Notes under the pieces: generated by a model
What the model saw: the letters and a program-made list of their open reading frames with translations, nothing else
What the model was told of the DNA's origin: nothing
Database searches by the model: none
Program-made: the position numbers and the translations under genes
Shown: positions 42,109 to 50,444 of the stretch, piece after piece
Layout of the letters: each line of letters begins with the position of its first letter
Numbering within the stretch: position 1 is the stretch's first letter
Source of the DNA: Chloroflexota bacterium
GTDB taxonomy: Bacteria; Chloroflexota; Anaerolineae; Aggregatilineales; J027
Length of the DNA stretch: 64,000 nucleotides
Reading direction: 5' to 3'
NCBI GenBank assembly: GCA_024434115.1
Contig: QMIT01000004.1
Location: 217,073 to 281,072 of the forward strand

Positions 42109-43725
42109 CTATTCATCACGCAGCCACAACTCGCGGGCATCATAGGGATCAGACGCGCTAGGCAGAGTCAATAGTGCCTGACCATGCAACGCCGAACGCA
42201 GAGCCTCGCGGTCATCCCACGCATGTTCAATTTTGCCAAAACACATGCTTTGTTCATGTCCCTTGCCACACGCCAATACCACGTCGTTCGCTTGTGCCAT
42301 CTGGCAGCCCAGCAAAATCGCCCGGCCACGATCTGGCTCTATAAAGAGGGTTTCGCCATCCACTGCGCCTTTGCTGCGAGCGCCCTCGGCCATTTCCGCC
42401 AAAATACCCAAAAGGGATTCGGTGCGGGGGTCTTCGGCGGTTAGGACAGAAATGTCAGCATGTTCCGCCCCGATTTCGGCCATTAGGCGGCGTTTTTCAC
42501 GGTCACGTAGGCCAGCACTGCCAAAGACCACAATCACCCTCCCCCCTTCCGGCAAAATCAAACGAGCCGTTTCCAGTGTTCTCAGGAGGGCGTTCGGTGT
42601 GTGGGCAAAATCCACAAAAGCATTAAAGGGCTGCCCTTCAACAATCCGCTCCATGCGACCCGGAATCAGTGGTAAATCGGCGATGCCCTGCGGGATGGCA
42701 TTAATCATACGCTGCTGATGGGTAAGTTGGGGCATGGCGGAAATCGCGGCGATAATGCCAGCCAGTGCGTTCGATACATTATAGGCACCTAACATCGGTA
42801 GGCGCACTGCGATGTCCCCCGCATTACCCCGCAGCATAAATGAGGTATGGGTCGGGGTATAGTGAATCCGGTCAGCGTAAAAATCCGCATCCGTCTGAGT
42901 CAAGCTATAGAGCATCATATAATCCGCCCCGATGCTGGATTCAGCGAAATCCGGCGCGGAGGGGTCGTCGGCATTAATCACCGCAATTTTGGGTTGTTGG
43001 CCTTTGCGATAGGAATTTTTCATGAGGGTAAACAATTTACGTTTGGCATCCCGATAATTTTCCCAACTGCCATGCCAATCCAAATGCTCGTGCGTCACAT
43101 TGGTCATAACTGCTACATCTATATCCACGCCATTGATGCGCCCCTGATCTATGCCGAATGACGTGGCCTCCAAAACGCAGTGGGTCATTCCTGCTTCGAC
43201 CATTTGGCGTAAGTAATGCTGAACTTCATGAGCGGGGGGCGTCGTCACGTGCAAGCCAGTTGGGATTTCGGTAGCGCCGATGACCGCGCTGACTGTCGAA
43301 ATGAGGCCAACTTTGACACCTGCCGCTTTAAGAATGTGATAGGCAATGGTTGAGGTCGTGGTTTTGCCATCCGTGCCTGTAATCGCAATGACCACCAAAC
43401 GGCGCGATGGAAAGCCCTCATAGGCCGCCGCCAGATAACCAAAGGCTTGATAACCATCCGCGACCTGTGTATAGGGTACACCCTGTATATCCGCTTGTAC
43501 TTGATCAAGAGGCAGTTCCCCCACAATCGCCGCCGCACCATTGGCAACCGCCTGTGTGATATAACGATGACCGTCGGTACTGCGGCCTTTGCGTGCGATA
43601 AACACCCCGCCGGGTTTCACTTCGCGGGCGTTTTCAGTGACGGGGGCCGTAATAATAGGATTGCCAGCGGGGGCAGAAAATTCAAATGGTAGGGCGCTTA
43701 ACAAATCTGAAAATGTAAGGGACAT
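42109..43725 (-). CDS. murE: UDP-N-acetylmuramoyl-tripeptide synthetase (MurE)
   Basis: A 538-residue Mur ligase that adds the third amino acid to the peptidoglycan stem peptide. The domains are the N-terminal UDP-binding part (about 1-95, VTENAREVKPGGVFIARKG), the central ATPase with IAITGTDGKTTTSTIAYH near 115 and VMTNVTHEHLDWHGSWENY near 215, and the C-terminal domain with VVFGSAGLRDREKR near 405 and LTAEDPRTESL near 440. The last replaces the DNPR of meso-diaminopimelate enzymes with EDPR, so the third residue is uncertain. I start at ATG 43723-43725 (MSLTFSDLLS); the longer frame to 43869 encodes a spurious hydrophobic leader. MurE implies a peptidoglycan wall. Confidence 0.92.
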   Translation of the reverse strand: MSLTFSDLLSALPFEFSAPAGNPIITAPVTENAREVKPGGVFIARKGRSTDGHRYITQAVANGAAAIVGELPLDQVQADIQGVPYTQVADGYQAFGYLAAAYEGFPSRRLVVIAITGTDGKTTTSTIAYHILKAAGVKVGLISTVSAVIGATEIPTGLHVTTPPAHEVQHYLRQMVEAGMTHCVLEATSFGIDQGRINGVDIDVAVMTNVTHEHLDWHGSWENYRDAKRKLFTLMKNSYRKGQQPKIAVINADDPSAPDFAESSIGADYMMLYSLTQTDADFYADRIHYTPTHTSFMLRGNAGDIAVRLPMLGAYNVSNALAGIIAAISAMPQLTHQQRMINAIPQGIADLPLIPGRMERIVEGQPFNAFVDFAHTPNALLRTLETARLILPEGGRVIVVFGSAGLRDREKRRLMAEIGAEHADISVLTAEDPRTESLLGILAEMAEGARSKGAVDGETLFIEPDRGRAILLGCQMAQANDVVLACGKGHEQSMCFGKIEHAWDDREALRSALHGQALLTLPSASDPYDARELWLRDE

Positions 43726-43902
43726 CTCAACCTCATCCGATGGAAAAGAAAGCGGCGCGAATTGTAGCGAGGTTAGCCAATAGAAGCAATAAAAGTAGAC
43801 GGCAAAAATCAAAGCAAGTACAATTTGGATAGTGTTCTTGTCATCGTTTATCCCATCATGAAAAAACATTTTATCTTCGAGAGGCCAGACTTAGATTAAC
43901 CT

Positions 43903-45759
43903 ATGTCTCCAAACGTTGTAACGCTCTACGGTCTGCTGAGTTATGCGCTTGCGGCCATATTGGGGCTGGCGGTGATGTTTATCGCCCTGTGGCAAAACGC
44001 CCGTGCCCGCCTCAACCAATATCTAGCGATCAGCATGGGCATGTTAGCAGGCTGGGCATTTTTTACTTCGTTAACGTATGTGGGGCAATTTTTGGAACTG
44101 GATGGGCAAGACCTCGTTCACATCACCACCAGTTTTTACATGCTCGCCATTGCAGGGTTGTTTTTTTTCATCACGGAATTTGAAAGTGAAAATCGGCGAC
44201 GGTTATTCGAGGGACGGATACTGGCGATCTTTTGGCTCATCGTCATTTTAATGGCGACATGGGGCAATGAGTTTTGGCAAGATGCCATAGCCGGAAATCA
44301 TGGAGAATATAGTTTTCAGCCAACCACTTGGGGCATCGTCATATGGGTATTGGCAGCCCCTACATTAGCGTTTGTGGCCTTTGTGCGCGACCCACAACCC
44401 AAAGATGCCTTCTCGCCAATCCGTCGGGCGATGGTGCCCATTGTCATTGGCAGCGGGTTTTCAGTTCTAAGTCTTCCCTTGGGTGAGCTTATCGAAATCA
44501 CTTTGGTTCAAATCAGCATGGTTTGGATCGCCCGGTTGATTTTGAATGACCAGCTATTTAACCCACTCGTCCAACTGTACAACCAACTTGCTGGCAAAAA
44601 TGCACAGTTGGAAGAAGCGACCCGCCGCAAAAGCGAATTTCTTGCCAATATGAGTCATGAACTCCGCACCCCGCTTAACAGCATTATTGGCTATACCGAG
44701 TTAGTGACAGGCGGAACCTATGGGCCGCTCAACAAGGTGCAGACCGACCGGATTGATAAAGTCAACCAGAATGGCAAACGGCTGTTGGCTTTGATTAACA
44801 ATGTGCTGGATTTGAGTAAGATTGACGCAGGGAGGTTGGATATTTTCCCAACACGGGTTTCACCCACCCTGTTGATTGATGAAATTATGAATACCCTGCA
44901 ACCCCTTGCCGATCAAAAAGGGCTGCATATATCGCGGGGCTATTATGGCCTACCAGCAATTTTTGTGGACGAGATTCGTGCCCGCCAGATCATCCTGAAT
45001 GTCATTGCCAATGCCATTAAATTTACACCAACCGGGGGAGTCACCATCGGGGGGTATCTGGATGCGACCCGCAATCAGGTGGTCATTAGTGTGCGAGATA
45101 CAGGTATCGGGATTCAACCCACCGATGCCGAAAAAATCTTTAAGGCTTTTGAATATTGGAAATCCTCAGAAGAAAATGAAGGCACAGGGCTTGGCTTGGC
45201 TGTAGCACGGCGTTTGGTCGAACTGCATGGAGGCCGTCTGTGGTTTGAAAGCACCCCCCAGCGTGGCAGCACCTTTTTTATCGCCTTTCCAGCCGCGGTT
45301 GAGCGCGACGAACAAAACAAAATCCAGCAAATCATGACCCAAAACACCATCTTGGTAGATGGACGGCGGCCTTTGGTGCTGGCAATTGATGACGATCCTG
45401 AGTCTATTGAAGTCATTCAAGGCTATTTGAGTCGAGACGGATTTCAAGTCTATGCGGCTTTTTCGGGTCGAGAGGGCCTGCTGCGGGCACGTGAACTAAA
45501 CCCTTCGGTCATTGTGCTCGATATTTTTATGCCGGGGATGGACGGTTGGGGTGTTTTGGAAACGCTAAAATCCGACCCTGACCTCAAAAACACCCCGGTG
45601 ATTATCCTCAGTATGGCGGAACATGGCGGCATCGCCAAAGATTTGGGAGCATTTGCATCGTTGAGCAAACCCGTCAGCCGTCGAACCTTAGTAAGCGTCG
45701 TGCAGTCGGCCTATTTACAAGGGGCACAAGCCTCACCACCTGTGTTGCAGGAGGCTTAA
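43903..45759 (+). CDS. hybrid histidine kinase-receiver, multi-span sensor
   Basis: A 618-residue membrane sensor kinase. Residues 1 to about 215 hold about seven hydrophobic segments (for example LLSYALAAILGLAVMFIALW). The dimerisation/phosphoacceptor box is EFLANMSHELRTPLNSIIGY with His252, then the ATPase domain (IILNVIANAIKFTP, VRDTGIGIQPTD, GTGLGLAVARRL). A receiver closes the protein (VLAIDDDPES, VIVLDIFMPGMDG, LSKPV). It belongs to the same group as its downstream neighbour. The stop and next start overlap by one base (TAATG), so they are translated together. Confidence 0.93.
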   Translation: MSPNVVTLYGLLSYALAAILGLAVMFIALWQNARARLNQYLAISMGMLAGWAFFTSLTYVGQFLELDGQDLVHITTSFYMLAIAGLFFFITEFESENRRRLFEGRILAIFWLIVILMATWGNEFWQDAIAGNHGEYSFQPTTWGIVIWVLAAPTLAFVAFVRDPQPKDAFSPIRRAMVPIVIGSGFSVLSLPLGELIEITLVQISMVWIARLILNDQLFNPLVQLYNQLAGKNAQLEEATRRKSEFLANMSHELRTPLNSIIGYTELVTGGTYGPLNKVQTDRIDKVNQNGKRLLALINNVLDLSKIDAGRLDIFPTRVSPTLLIDEIMNTLQPLADQKGLHISRGYYGLPAIFVDEIRARQIILNVIANAIKFTPTGGVTIGGYLDATRNQVVISVRDTGIGIQPTDAEKIFKAFEYWKSSEENEGTGLGLAVARRLVELHGGRLWFESTPQRGSTFFIAFPAAVERDEQNKIQQIMTQNTILVDGRRPLVLAIDDDPESIEVIQGYLSRDGFQVYAAFSGREGLLRARELNPSVIVLDIFMPGMDGWGVLETLKSDPDLKNTPVIILSMAEHGGIAKDLGAFASLSKPVSRRTLVSVVQSAYLQGAQASPPVLQEA

Positions 45760-47618
45760 TGGAGCACGTCTCAACCGTTTCGCTGATTGTTACAGGGGTC
45801 AACAGCATCACCGCGCTGGTGAGTGCTACCATGCTGCTCTTGGTGTATTGGCAAAACCCACACAATCGGCTCAATCAGATTTTTTCGGCGATGGTCTTCT
45901 CGTTGTTAATTTACAGCCTATCGCTGATTATGGCTCGCTATATAGACACCTTTAACATTGACCCCGAAATTACCTTTTACATTAATACCAGCCTATATGG
46001 GATTTTTCTGATTCTGCTACTGGCCTTTACATTGGCCTTTACCAATAGTTGGAAACGGGGTATCCATCCCCTGCTTATTACGGCTCTCGCAGTGTTCGCC
46101 ATCACCAACTATGTCTCATGGTCGGGCCAAGCCCACGCCAGTATGAAGCCTTCCGCCGAACAAGGAGGAAGTTATGTCATTTTGCTGACGCCCATCGGAT
46201 TGGTCTCTTCGGGCATTTTTCTCATCTTCCCGGTAATCAGTGCTGTGCTGTTGTGGAAAACCCGTGAACATAATGGCCGGGTTCGGCATCTTTGGGTTGC
46301 GCCGGCGCTCATCCTATTCGGCATACTCTGGACGATTGTCATCTGGCCGATTTTGTTGATTCCACTCAACGGCATCACCCTCGCAGTCGCCACCTTTATT
46401 TTGGGGCGGGCTGTCCTGATGGATCAATTGTTTAATCCATTGGCCCAACTCAGTGCCGAACTTGCCATCAAAAATAGCCAACTGCGCGAAGCTGACCGAC
46501 TGAAAAGTCAGTTTTTAGCCAATATGAGCCATGAGCTTCGTACCCCGCTCAACAGCATCATTGGTTATACCGACCTTGTAGCCGAGGGGGTCTACGGTGA
46601 AGTCACCCCGCAGCAAATTGATCGCCTTGAAAAAGTGACGCGCAATGCTCGTAGCCTGCTGACGTTGATTAATGATATTCTCGACCTCAGCCGGATTGAG
46701 GCAGGCAGCATTACCCTGAACACCGAACCCATCCACACCCGTGAAATGCTTGATAGTGTGCTGACCATCCTTGACCCACAAATCAACGGAAAAAATTTGA
46801 ACGTCTTACGTGAATACGCGGAGGATGTGCCCCCCGTACTGGCTGACCCGATGCGGGCACGACAAATCCTCCTAAACATCCTCAGCAATGCCGTTAAATT
46901 TACGGCAGTTGGGCATATTCGGGTCAAAGCTGTCCCCAAAGACGAGATGGTTCAGTTTGAAATCGAGGATACGGGTATTGGTATTCCCCAAGAGAAGCAG
47001 AGCCTTGTCTTTGAGGAATTTCGTCAAGTGGACAGCACTTCTACTCGCCAATATGGGGGTACAGGACTCGGCATGAGCATTACCAAACGACTCGTCGAGA
47101 TGTCCAAGGGCAAGATTTGGTTGCAAAGTCAGCCGGGAGTGGGCACAACCTTTTTTTTCACCCTGCCGATTGCCGAAAACGTTTCCCCCGCTGCTTCCCT
47201 GTCTGGCCCAAGCCCCTACCCGGTCTCACGTTCGGCCTCTGGGAGCGGGCAACAACTGCGTGCCCTGATTATTGACGACAGCCATGATTCCCAATTATTC
47301 CTCAAGGATGCGCTACTGGCGGATAACCGCGTATGGCAGGTGTACGCTGCCAATTCGGGACGCGAGGGCCTACGCTTTGCCCAACAAGTTCACCCCCACG
47401 TGATTTTGCTAGATGTCATGATGCCGAGTATGGATGGATGGCAGGTTCTGAAAAACCTGAAAGAAGATCACACCCTCGCCACTATACCTGTTGTGATTGT
47501 GAGTGCAATTGACAACTATTTCCTCGCCAAAGAAATGGGGGCAAATGCGGTACTGAATAAACCGATTGATCGGGCCAAATTACAAGAGGTTTTGGAACAA
47601 ATCCTAACGCCAGCCTAA
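45759..47618 (+). CDS. hybrid histidine kinase-receiver, paralogue of upstream gene
   Basis: A 619-residue protein with the same plan as the one at 43903: about seven hydrophobic segments in residues 8-215, phosphoacceptor His258 in QFLANMSHELRTPLNSIIGY, ATPase boxes (ILLNILSNAVKFTA, IEDTGIGIPQEK, GGTGLGMSITKRL) and a C-terminal receiver (ALIIDDSHDS, VILLDVMMPSMDG, LNKPI). Both kinases share the segment DQLFNPL just after the last span, a mark of recent duplication. A Ser/Pro-rich linker precedes the receiver. The input signal is unknown. Confidence 0.93.
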   Translation: MEHVSTVSLIVTGVNSITALVSATMLLLVYWQNPHNRLNQIFSAMVFSLLIYSLSLIMARYIDTFNIDPEITFYINTSLYGIFLILLLAFTLAFTNSWKRGIHPLLITALAVFAITNYVSWSGQAHASMKPSAEQGGSYVILLTPIGLVSSGIFLIFPVISAVLLWKTREHNGRVRHLWVAPALILFGILWTIVIWPILLIPLNGITLAVATFILGRAVLMDQLFNPLAQLSAELAIKNSQLREADRLKSQFLANMSHELRTPLNSIIGYTDLVAEGVYGEVTPQQIDRLEKVTRNARSLLTLINDILDLSRIEAGSITLNTEPIHTREMLDSVLTILDPQINGKNLNVLREYAEDVPPVLADPMRARQILLNILSNAVKFTAVGHIRVKAVPKDEMVQFEIEDTGIGIPQEKQSLVFEEFRQVDSTSTRQYGGTGLGMSITKRLVEMSKGKIWLQSQPGVGTTFFFTLPIAENVSPAASLSGPSPYPVSRSASGSGQQLRALIIDDSHDSQLFLKDALLADNRVWQVYAANSGREGLRFAQQVHPHVILLDVMMPSMDGWQVLKNLKEDHTLATIPVVIVSAIDNYFLAKEMGANAVLNKPIDRAKLQEVLEQILTPA

Positions 47619-47654
47619 CGAAAACTTGCACAAACGTACCGTTAATTCCCTGTG

Positions 47655-47681
47655 TTGGCGTTAATTCTCTTATAGTATAAT
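47655..47681 (+). promoter_or_regulatory. possible promoter of the receiver gene
   Basis: TTGGCG (47655-47660) and TATAAT (47676-47681) have a 15-base spacer, about 78 bases before the start at 47760. It would let the receiver and cyclase be transcribed apart from the kinases. Confidence 0.4.
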
Positions 47682-47759
47682 CATCTCTCACACAATTTTG
47701 GGGGAATTTAGAAATAGAGCATAATGCCCAAACACCCTCCCAAATTTAGGAGACAAGGT

Positions 47760-48125
47760 ATGGCAAAACGGATTTTAGTGGTTGAGGATAACCCTGACAA
47801 TCGCATTTTGATTACCGATGTGCTGACGGCACTCGATTATGAAGTTATTGTAGCAGTAGATGGCGAAGCGGGTGTTCAAGCGGCAATTTCAGATATACCC
47901 GATCTCATTTTGATGGACTTATCTTTGCCCAAAATGGATGGTTGGACGGCGACGGGTCAGATCAAGGCCGATCCGAACCTCAATCATATTCCTGTCATTG
48001 CCCTGACGGCTCACGCGATGGTCGGTGACCGCGAAAAAGCACTGCAAGCAGGCTGCAACGATTACATTAGTAAACCGATTGATTTCCGTGAACTGGCTGA
48101 TAAATTGGAGAAATTTTTAGGCTAA
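47760..48125 (+). CDS. single-domain response regulator
   Basis: A 121-residue receiver of the DivK/CheY type. The acidic pair is in RILVVEDNPDN, the phosphoacceptor Asp in LILMDLSLPKMDG, the Thr in IALTAHAM and the Lys in YISKPID. ATG 47760 follows AGGAGAC. It can take phosphate from the hybrid kinases directly upstream and pass it on; its own output is absent. It is 13 bases from the next gene, a receiver-cyclase. Confidence 0.93.
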   Translation: MAKRILVVEDNPDNRILITDVLTALDYEVIVAVDGEAGVQAAISDIPDLILMDLSLPKMDGWTATGQIKADPNLNHIPVIALTAHAMVGDREKALQAGCNDYISKPIDFRELADKLEKFLG

Positions 48126-48138
48126 CAGGGCGGCATGA

Positions 48139-49176
48139 ATGAAGGTTCTGGTCGCAGAAGATAACGTAGACAGCCGCCACATGATTTTGGACGTTTTGGC
48201 AGCGGCTGGGTATGACACAATTGCTTCAGTAGATGGTGCGGATGCCTTATCCAAAACCCGCCATTATCTGCCGGATATTGTGTTACTCGATATCAATATG
48301 CCCGTGATGGACGGATGGGAGGTGTGTGCTGAACTGCGGAAAAACCCGGATACCACCCAAATTCCCATCATTATCTTAACCGCCCAATCCGATATTGACA
48401 GCCGCATTAAGGGGCTAGGCTTGGGGGCTGATGATTTTTTAAGCAAGCCCTTTAGCCCGCGTGAACTGTTGGCTCGCATTAGTACACGCCTTCGCGCCAA
48501 AGCCGAAAACGACAGCATCCGTCAGCAGCGCCAACATATCCGCAAAACGTTTGAACGTTTCCTCTCGCCTGATGTGGTCGAAACGCTGATACAAAATCCT
48601 GAATCTACCCAATTAGGGGGGGCGATCCGTGACCTCACCATTTTGTTTGCTGACCTTGAGGGATTCACCGCCCTATCCGAACGGCTTGACCCGGTGGAAC
48701 TGCTACACATCCTTAATGAATATCATGGTCTGATGGTGGAAATCGTGCGGCGTAATGGGGGGTTGGTCAACAAGTTTTTGGGCGATGGCATCCTTGCGCT
48801 CTATAATGCCCCGCTTGATCTCCCTAACCATGCCTTGAAAGCCGTAACGACGGCCATTGAAATCCGCGATGCCCTTGTCGAATTTCAGCAGTATTTTCCC
48901 GGCGACCTACGGATGAACATTAATTTCGGTATCAACAGTGGGCAAGCAGTGGTCGGCAACATCGGCAGTCGAGATTTAATGGACTATACGGCGGTTGGCG
49001 ATAATGTCAATCTGGCTCAACGCCTACAAAGTATGAGTCGGGGTGGCGAGATCATGATCAGCGAGGCGACTTATCAATTGGTTGCGCCCTATATAGCGGT
49101 TGAAGAGGCTGGTCTGCGACATATCCGAGGACGTGAAGAACCTGTGCGCGTTTATCTCGTACAAGGTCTGTGGTAA
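48139..49176 (+). CDS. receiver/class III adenylate cyclase fusion
   Basis: A 345-residue protein. Residues 1 to about 120 are a receiver (VLVAEDNVDSR, IVLLDINMPVMDG, LTAQ, FLSKPF). A helical linker (KTFERFLSPDVVETLIQNPE) leads to a cyclase domain (about 165-345) with metal Asp in ILFADLEGFTA and LVNKFLGDGILAL and the closing MDYTAVGDNVNLAQRLQ. The Lys before the second metal Asp fits an adenylate cyclase better than a guanylate cyclase. This couples phosphorelay to cAMP. It starts at ATG 48139 after GGCGGC, and follows the receiver by 13 bases. Confidence 0.92.
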   Translation: MKVLVAEDNVDSRHMILDVLAAAGYDTIASVDGADALSKTRHYLPDIVLLDINMPVMDGWEVCAELRKNPDTTQIPIIILTAQSDIDSRIKGLGLGADDFLSKPFSPRELLARISTRLRAKAENDSIRQQRQHIRKTFERFLSPDVVETLIQNPESTQLGGAIRDLTILFADLEGFTALSERLDPVELLHILNEYHGLMVEIVRRNGGLVNKFLGDGILALYNAPLDLPNHALKAVTTAIEIRDALVEFQQYFPGDLRMNINFGINSGQAVVGNIGSRDLMDYTAVGDNVNLAQRLQSMSRGGEIMISEATYQLVAPYIAVEEAGLRHIRGREEPVRVYLVQGLW

Positions 49177-49204
49177 CAAATTATTCAAAAGGCATTTATC
49201 TGGT

Positions 49205-50305
49205 ATGAATACTATAAAAATTTTAGGTTTCACCGCTCCATCCAGCATAGAATATACACTTAATCCTGAGTTTTTTGATTTCGAGATTGCCCATCTGCCC
49301 AATACACTGATTGAGTTGGCGCATCGTCGTTGCCCACACGCAATTCTCGTAGATGCCACGTCGCTCGAAAATGGTCTTGAAGCCATTCATGCCTTGCGCG
49401 ATGACCCGCTAACCACCTTTCTGCCCATTGTCGCGCTTGTCCATAAAGATAAAGCGGCGATGGATACGATTTTGGCGGCAGGGGCCGATGATTTTGTTTG
49501 TCTGCCTCTCGAAAGCCTTGAAATCGAAACGCGCCTTCGTTCCGTCATTCAAAGCGGCCACTCCACCAAAATGGATACGATTGAAATTCTGCACATCACC
49601 GCACGCCGTATGAGCGGGATTGTTGATCTGCTGACCCATGATTTCCGCAATCCTTCCGGGATTACAATCAGCAGCCTCCAACTGGTATTGGAAATTCTTC
49701 ACGATACCCCCGACGCCTATCCGCCGGAAGTGCTCGTCTTAATGCGTCATTCACTGTTCGCGGCCCAGCGACAGGCTTTTTTGACCGAAGATTTGCTGGA
49801 TGTCTTTCGACTGGATATGAATGAACTACCGTTGACGATTGAATCTATCAGTCTTCTGCCGCTGTTAGAAAAAGCAGGCGAGTATATTCGTGAGGCGGGT
49901 AGATATAACAATATCACCCTTGAGGTACGCCCAGCCGATCAAATTCCCCCTGTCTTGGCCGACAGCGCATTGCTCGGTCGGGTGTTAAATGCCGCACTGG
50001 ATACCTCACTCAAATTTTGTATGCCGGGGAAAACGATTGTGTTGGAAGCAGCAGCAGAACATGACGGGGTAACGATTCGGATTATTGATCCGGGTCGGCC
50101 TGTTCTGCCGCCTTATGACCAAGACCGCTTTTTTCAGTTGGAATATCAGAATGAGGCCCGAATGCAAAGCAGTCGCAGTTCGGTTGCAATGGGAATGCCG
50201 TTTTGTTATCTCGCCCTCCAACGCATGAACGGCACGATTGAAATTAGCACCGACCAAGCCAGCAGCCTCACGACCCTGCGCATGTGGTTGCCCAGTGGAA
50301 CTTAA
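49205..50305 (+). CDS. degenerate receiver plus degenerate histidine kinase
   Basis: A 366-residue soluble protein starting at ATG 49205 (MNTIKILGFTAPSS). The first 120 residues have a receiver shape (ILVDATSLENG, FLPIVALVHKD, DDFVCLPLES) but lack the acidic pocket and end with LP in place of the KP motif. A kinase-like part follows with LLTHDFRNPSGITISSLQL (candidate His) and an ATPase fold whose N-box is LNAALDTSLKF and G-box is IIDPGRPVLPPYD, both weakened. It probably has a binding or regulatory role rather than full kinase activity. It closes the island of five signalling genes. Confidence 0.82.
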   Translation: MNTIKILGFTAPSSIEYTLNPEFFDFEIAHLPNTLIELAHRRCPHAILVDATSLENGLEAIHALRDDPLTTFLPIVALVHKDKAAMDTILAAGADDFVCLPLESLEIETRLRSVIQSGHSTKMDTIEILHITARRMSGIVDLLTHDFRNPSGITISSLQLVLEILHDTPDAYPPEVLVLMRHSLFAAQRQAFLTEDLLDVFRLDMNELPLTIESISLLPLLEKAGEYIREAGRYNNITLEVRPADQIPPVLADSALLGRVLNAALDTSLKFCMPGKTIVLEAAAEHDGVTIRIIDPGRPVLPPYDQDRFFQLEYQNEARMQSSRSSVAMGMPFCYLALQRMNGTIEISTDQASSLTTLRMWLPSGT

Positions 50306-50444
50306 GGCCAGCGCCGGACAAGATACAGTGTCTGCAAGATCCAAAGCCATCATTACCCTGCGATATAGACAACAGAGTGTTCCTTCTGATAACTGACAAC
50401 TCCATCTCACTTGAAATAGCTACTCACTCCGATGAAAGGCAATT

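Noticed and set aside
43726..43869. 48-codon extension of the MurE frame with a hydrophobic stretch
   Set aside because: MurE is cytoplasmic and begins near MSLTFSDLLS; the extension lies in the promoter gap to the divergent kinase.
49100..49204. Upstream start of the degenerate kinase, inside the cyclase gene
   Set aside because: It would overlap the cyclase end by 77 bases with no ribosome site; ATG 49205 begins a receiver-like domain cleanly.
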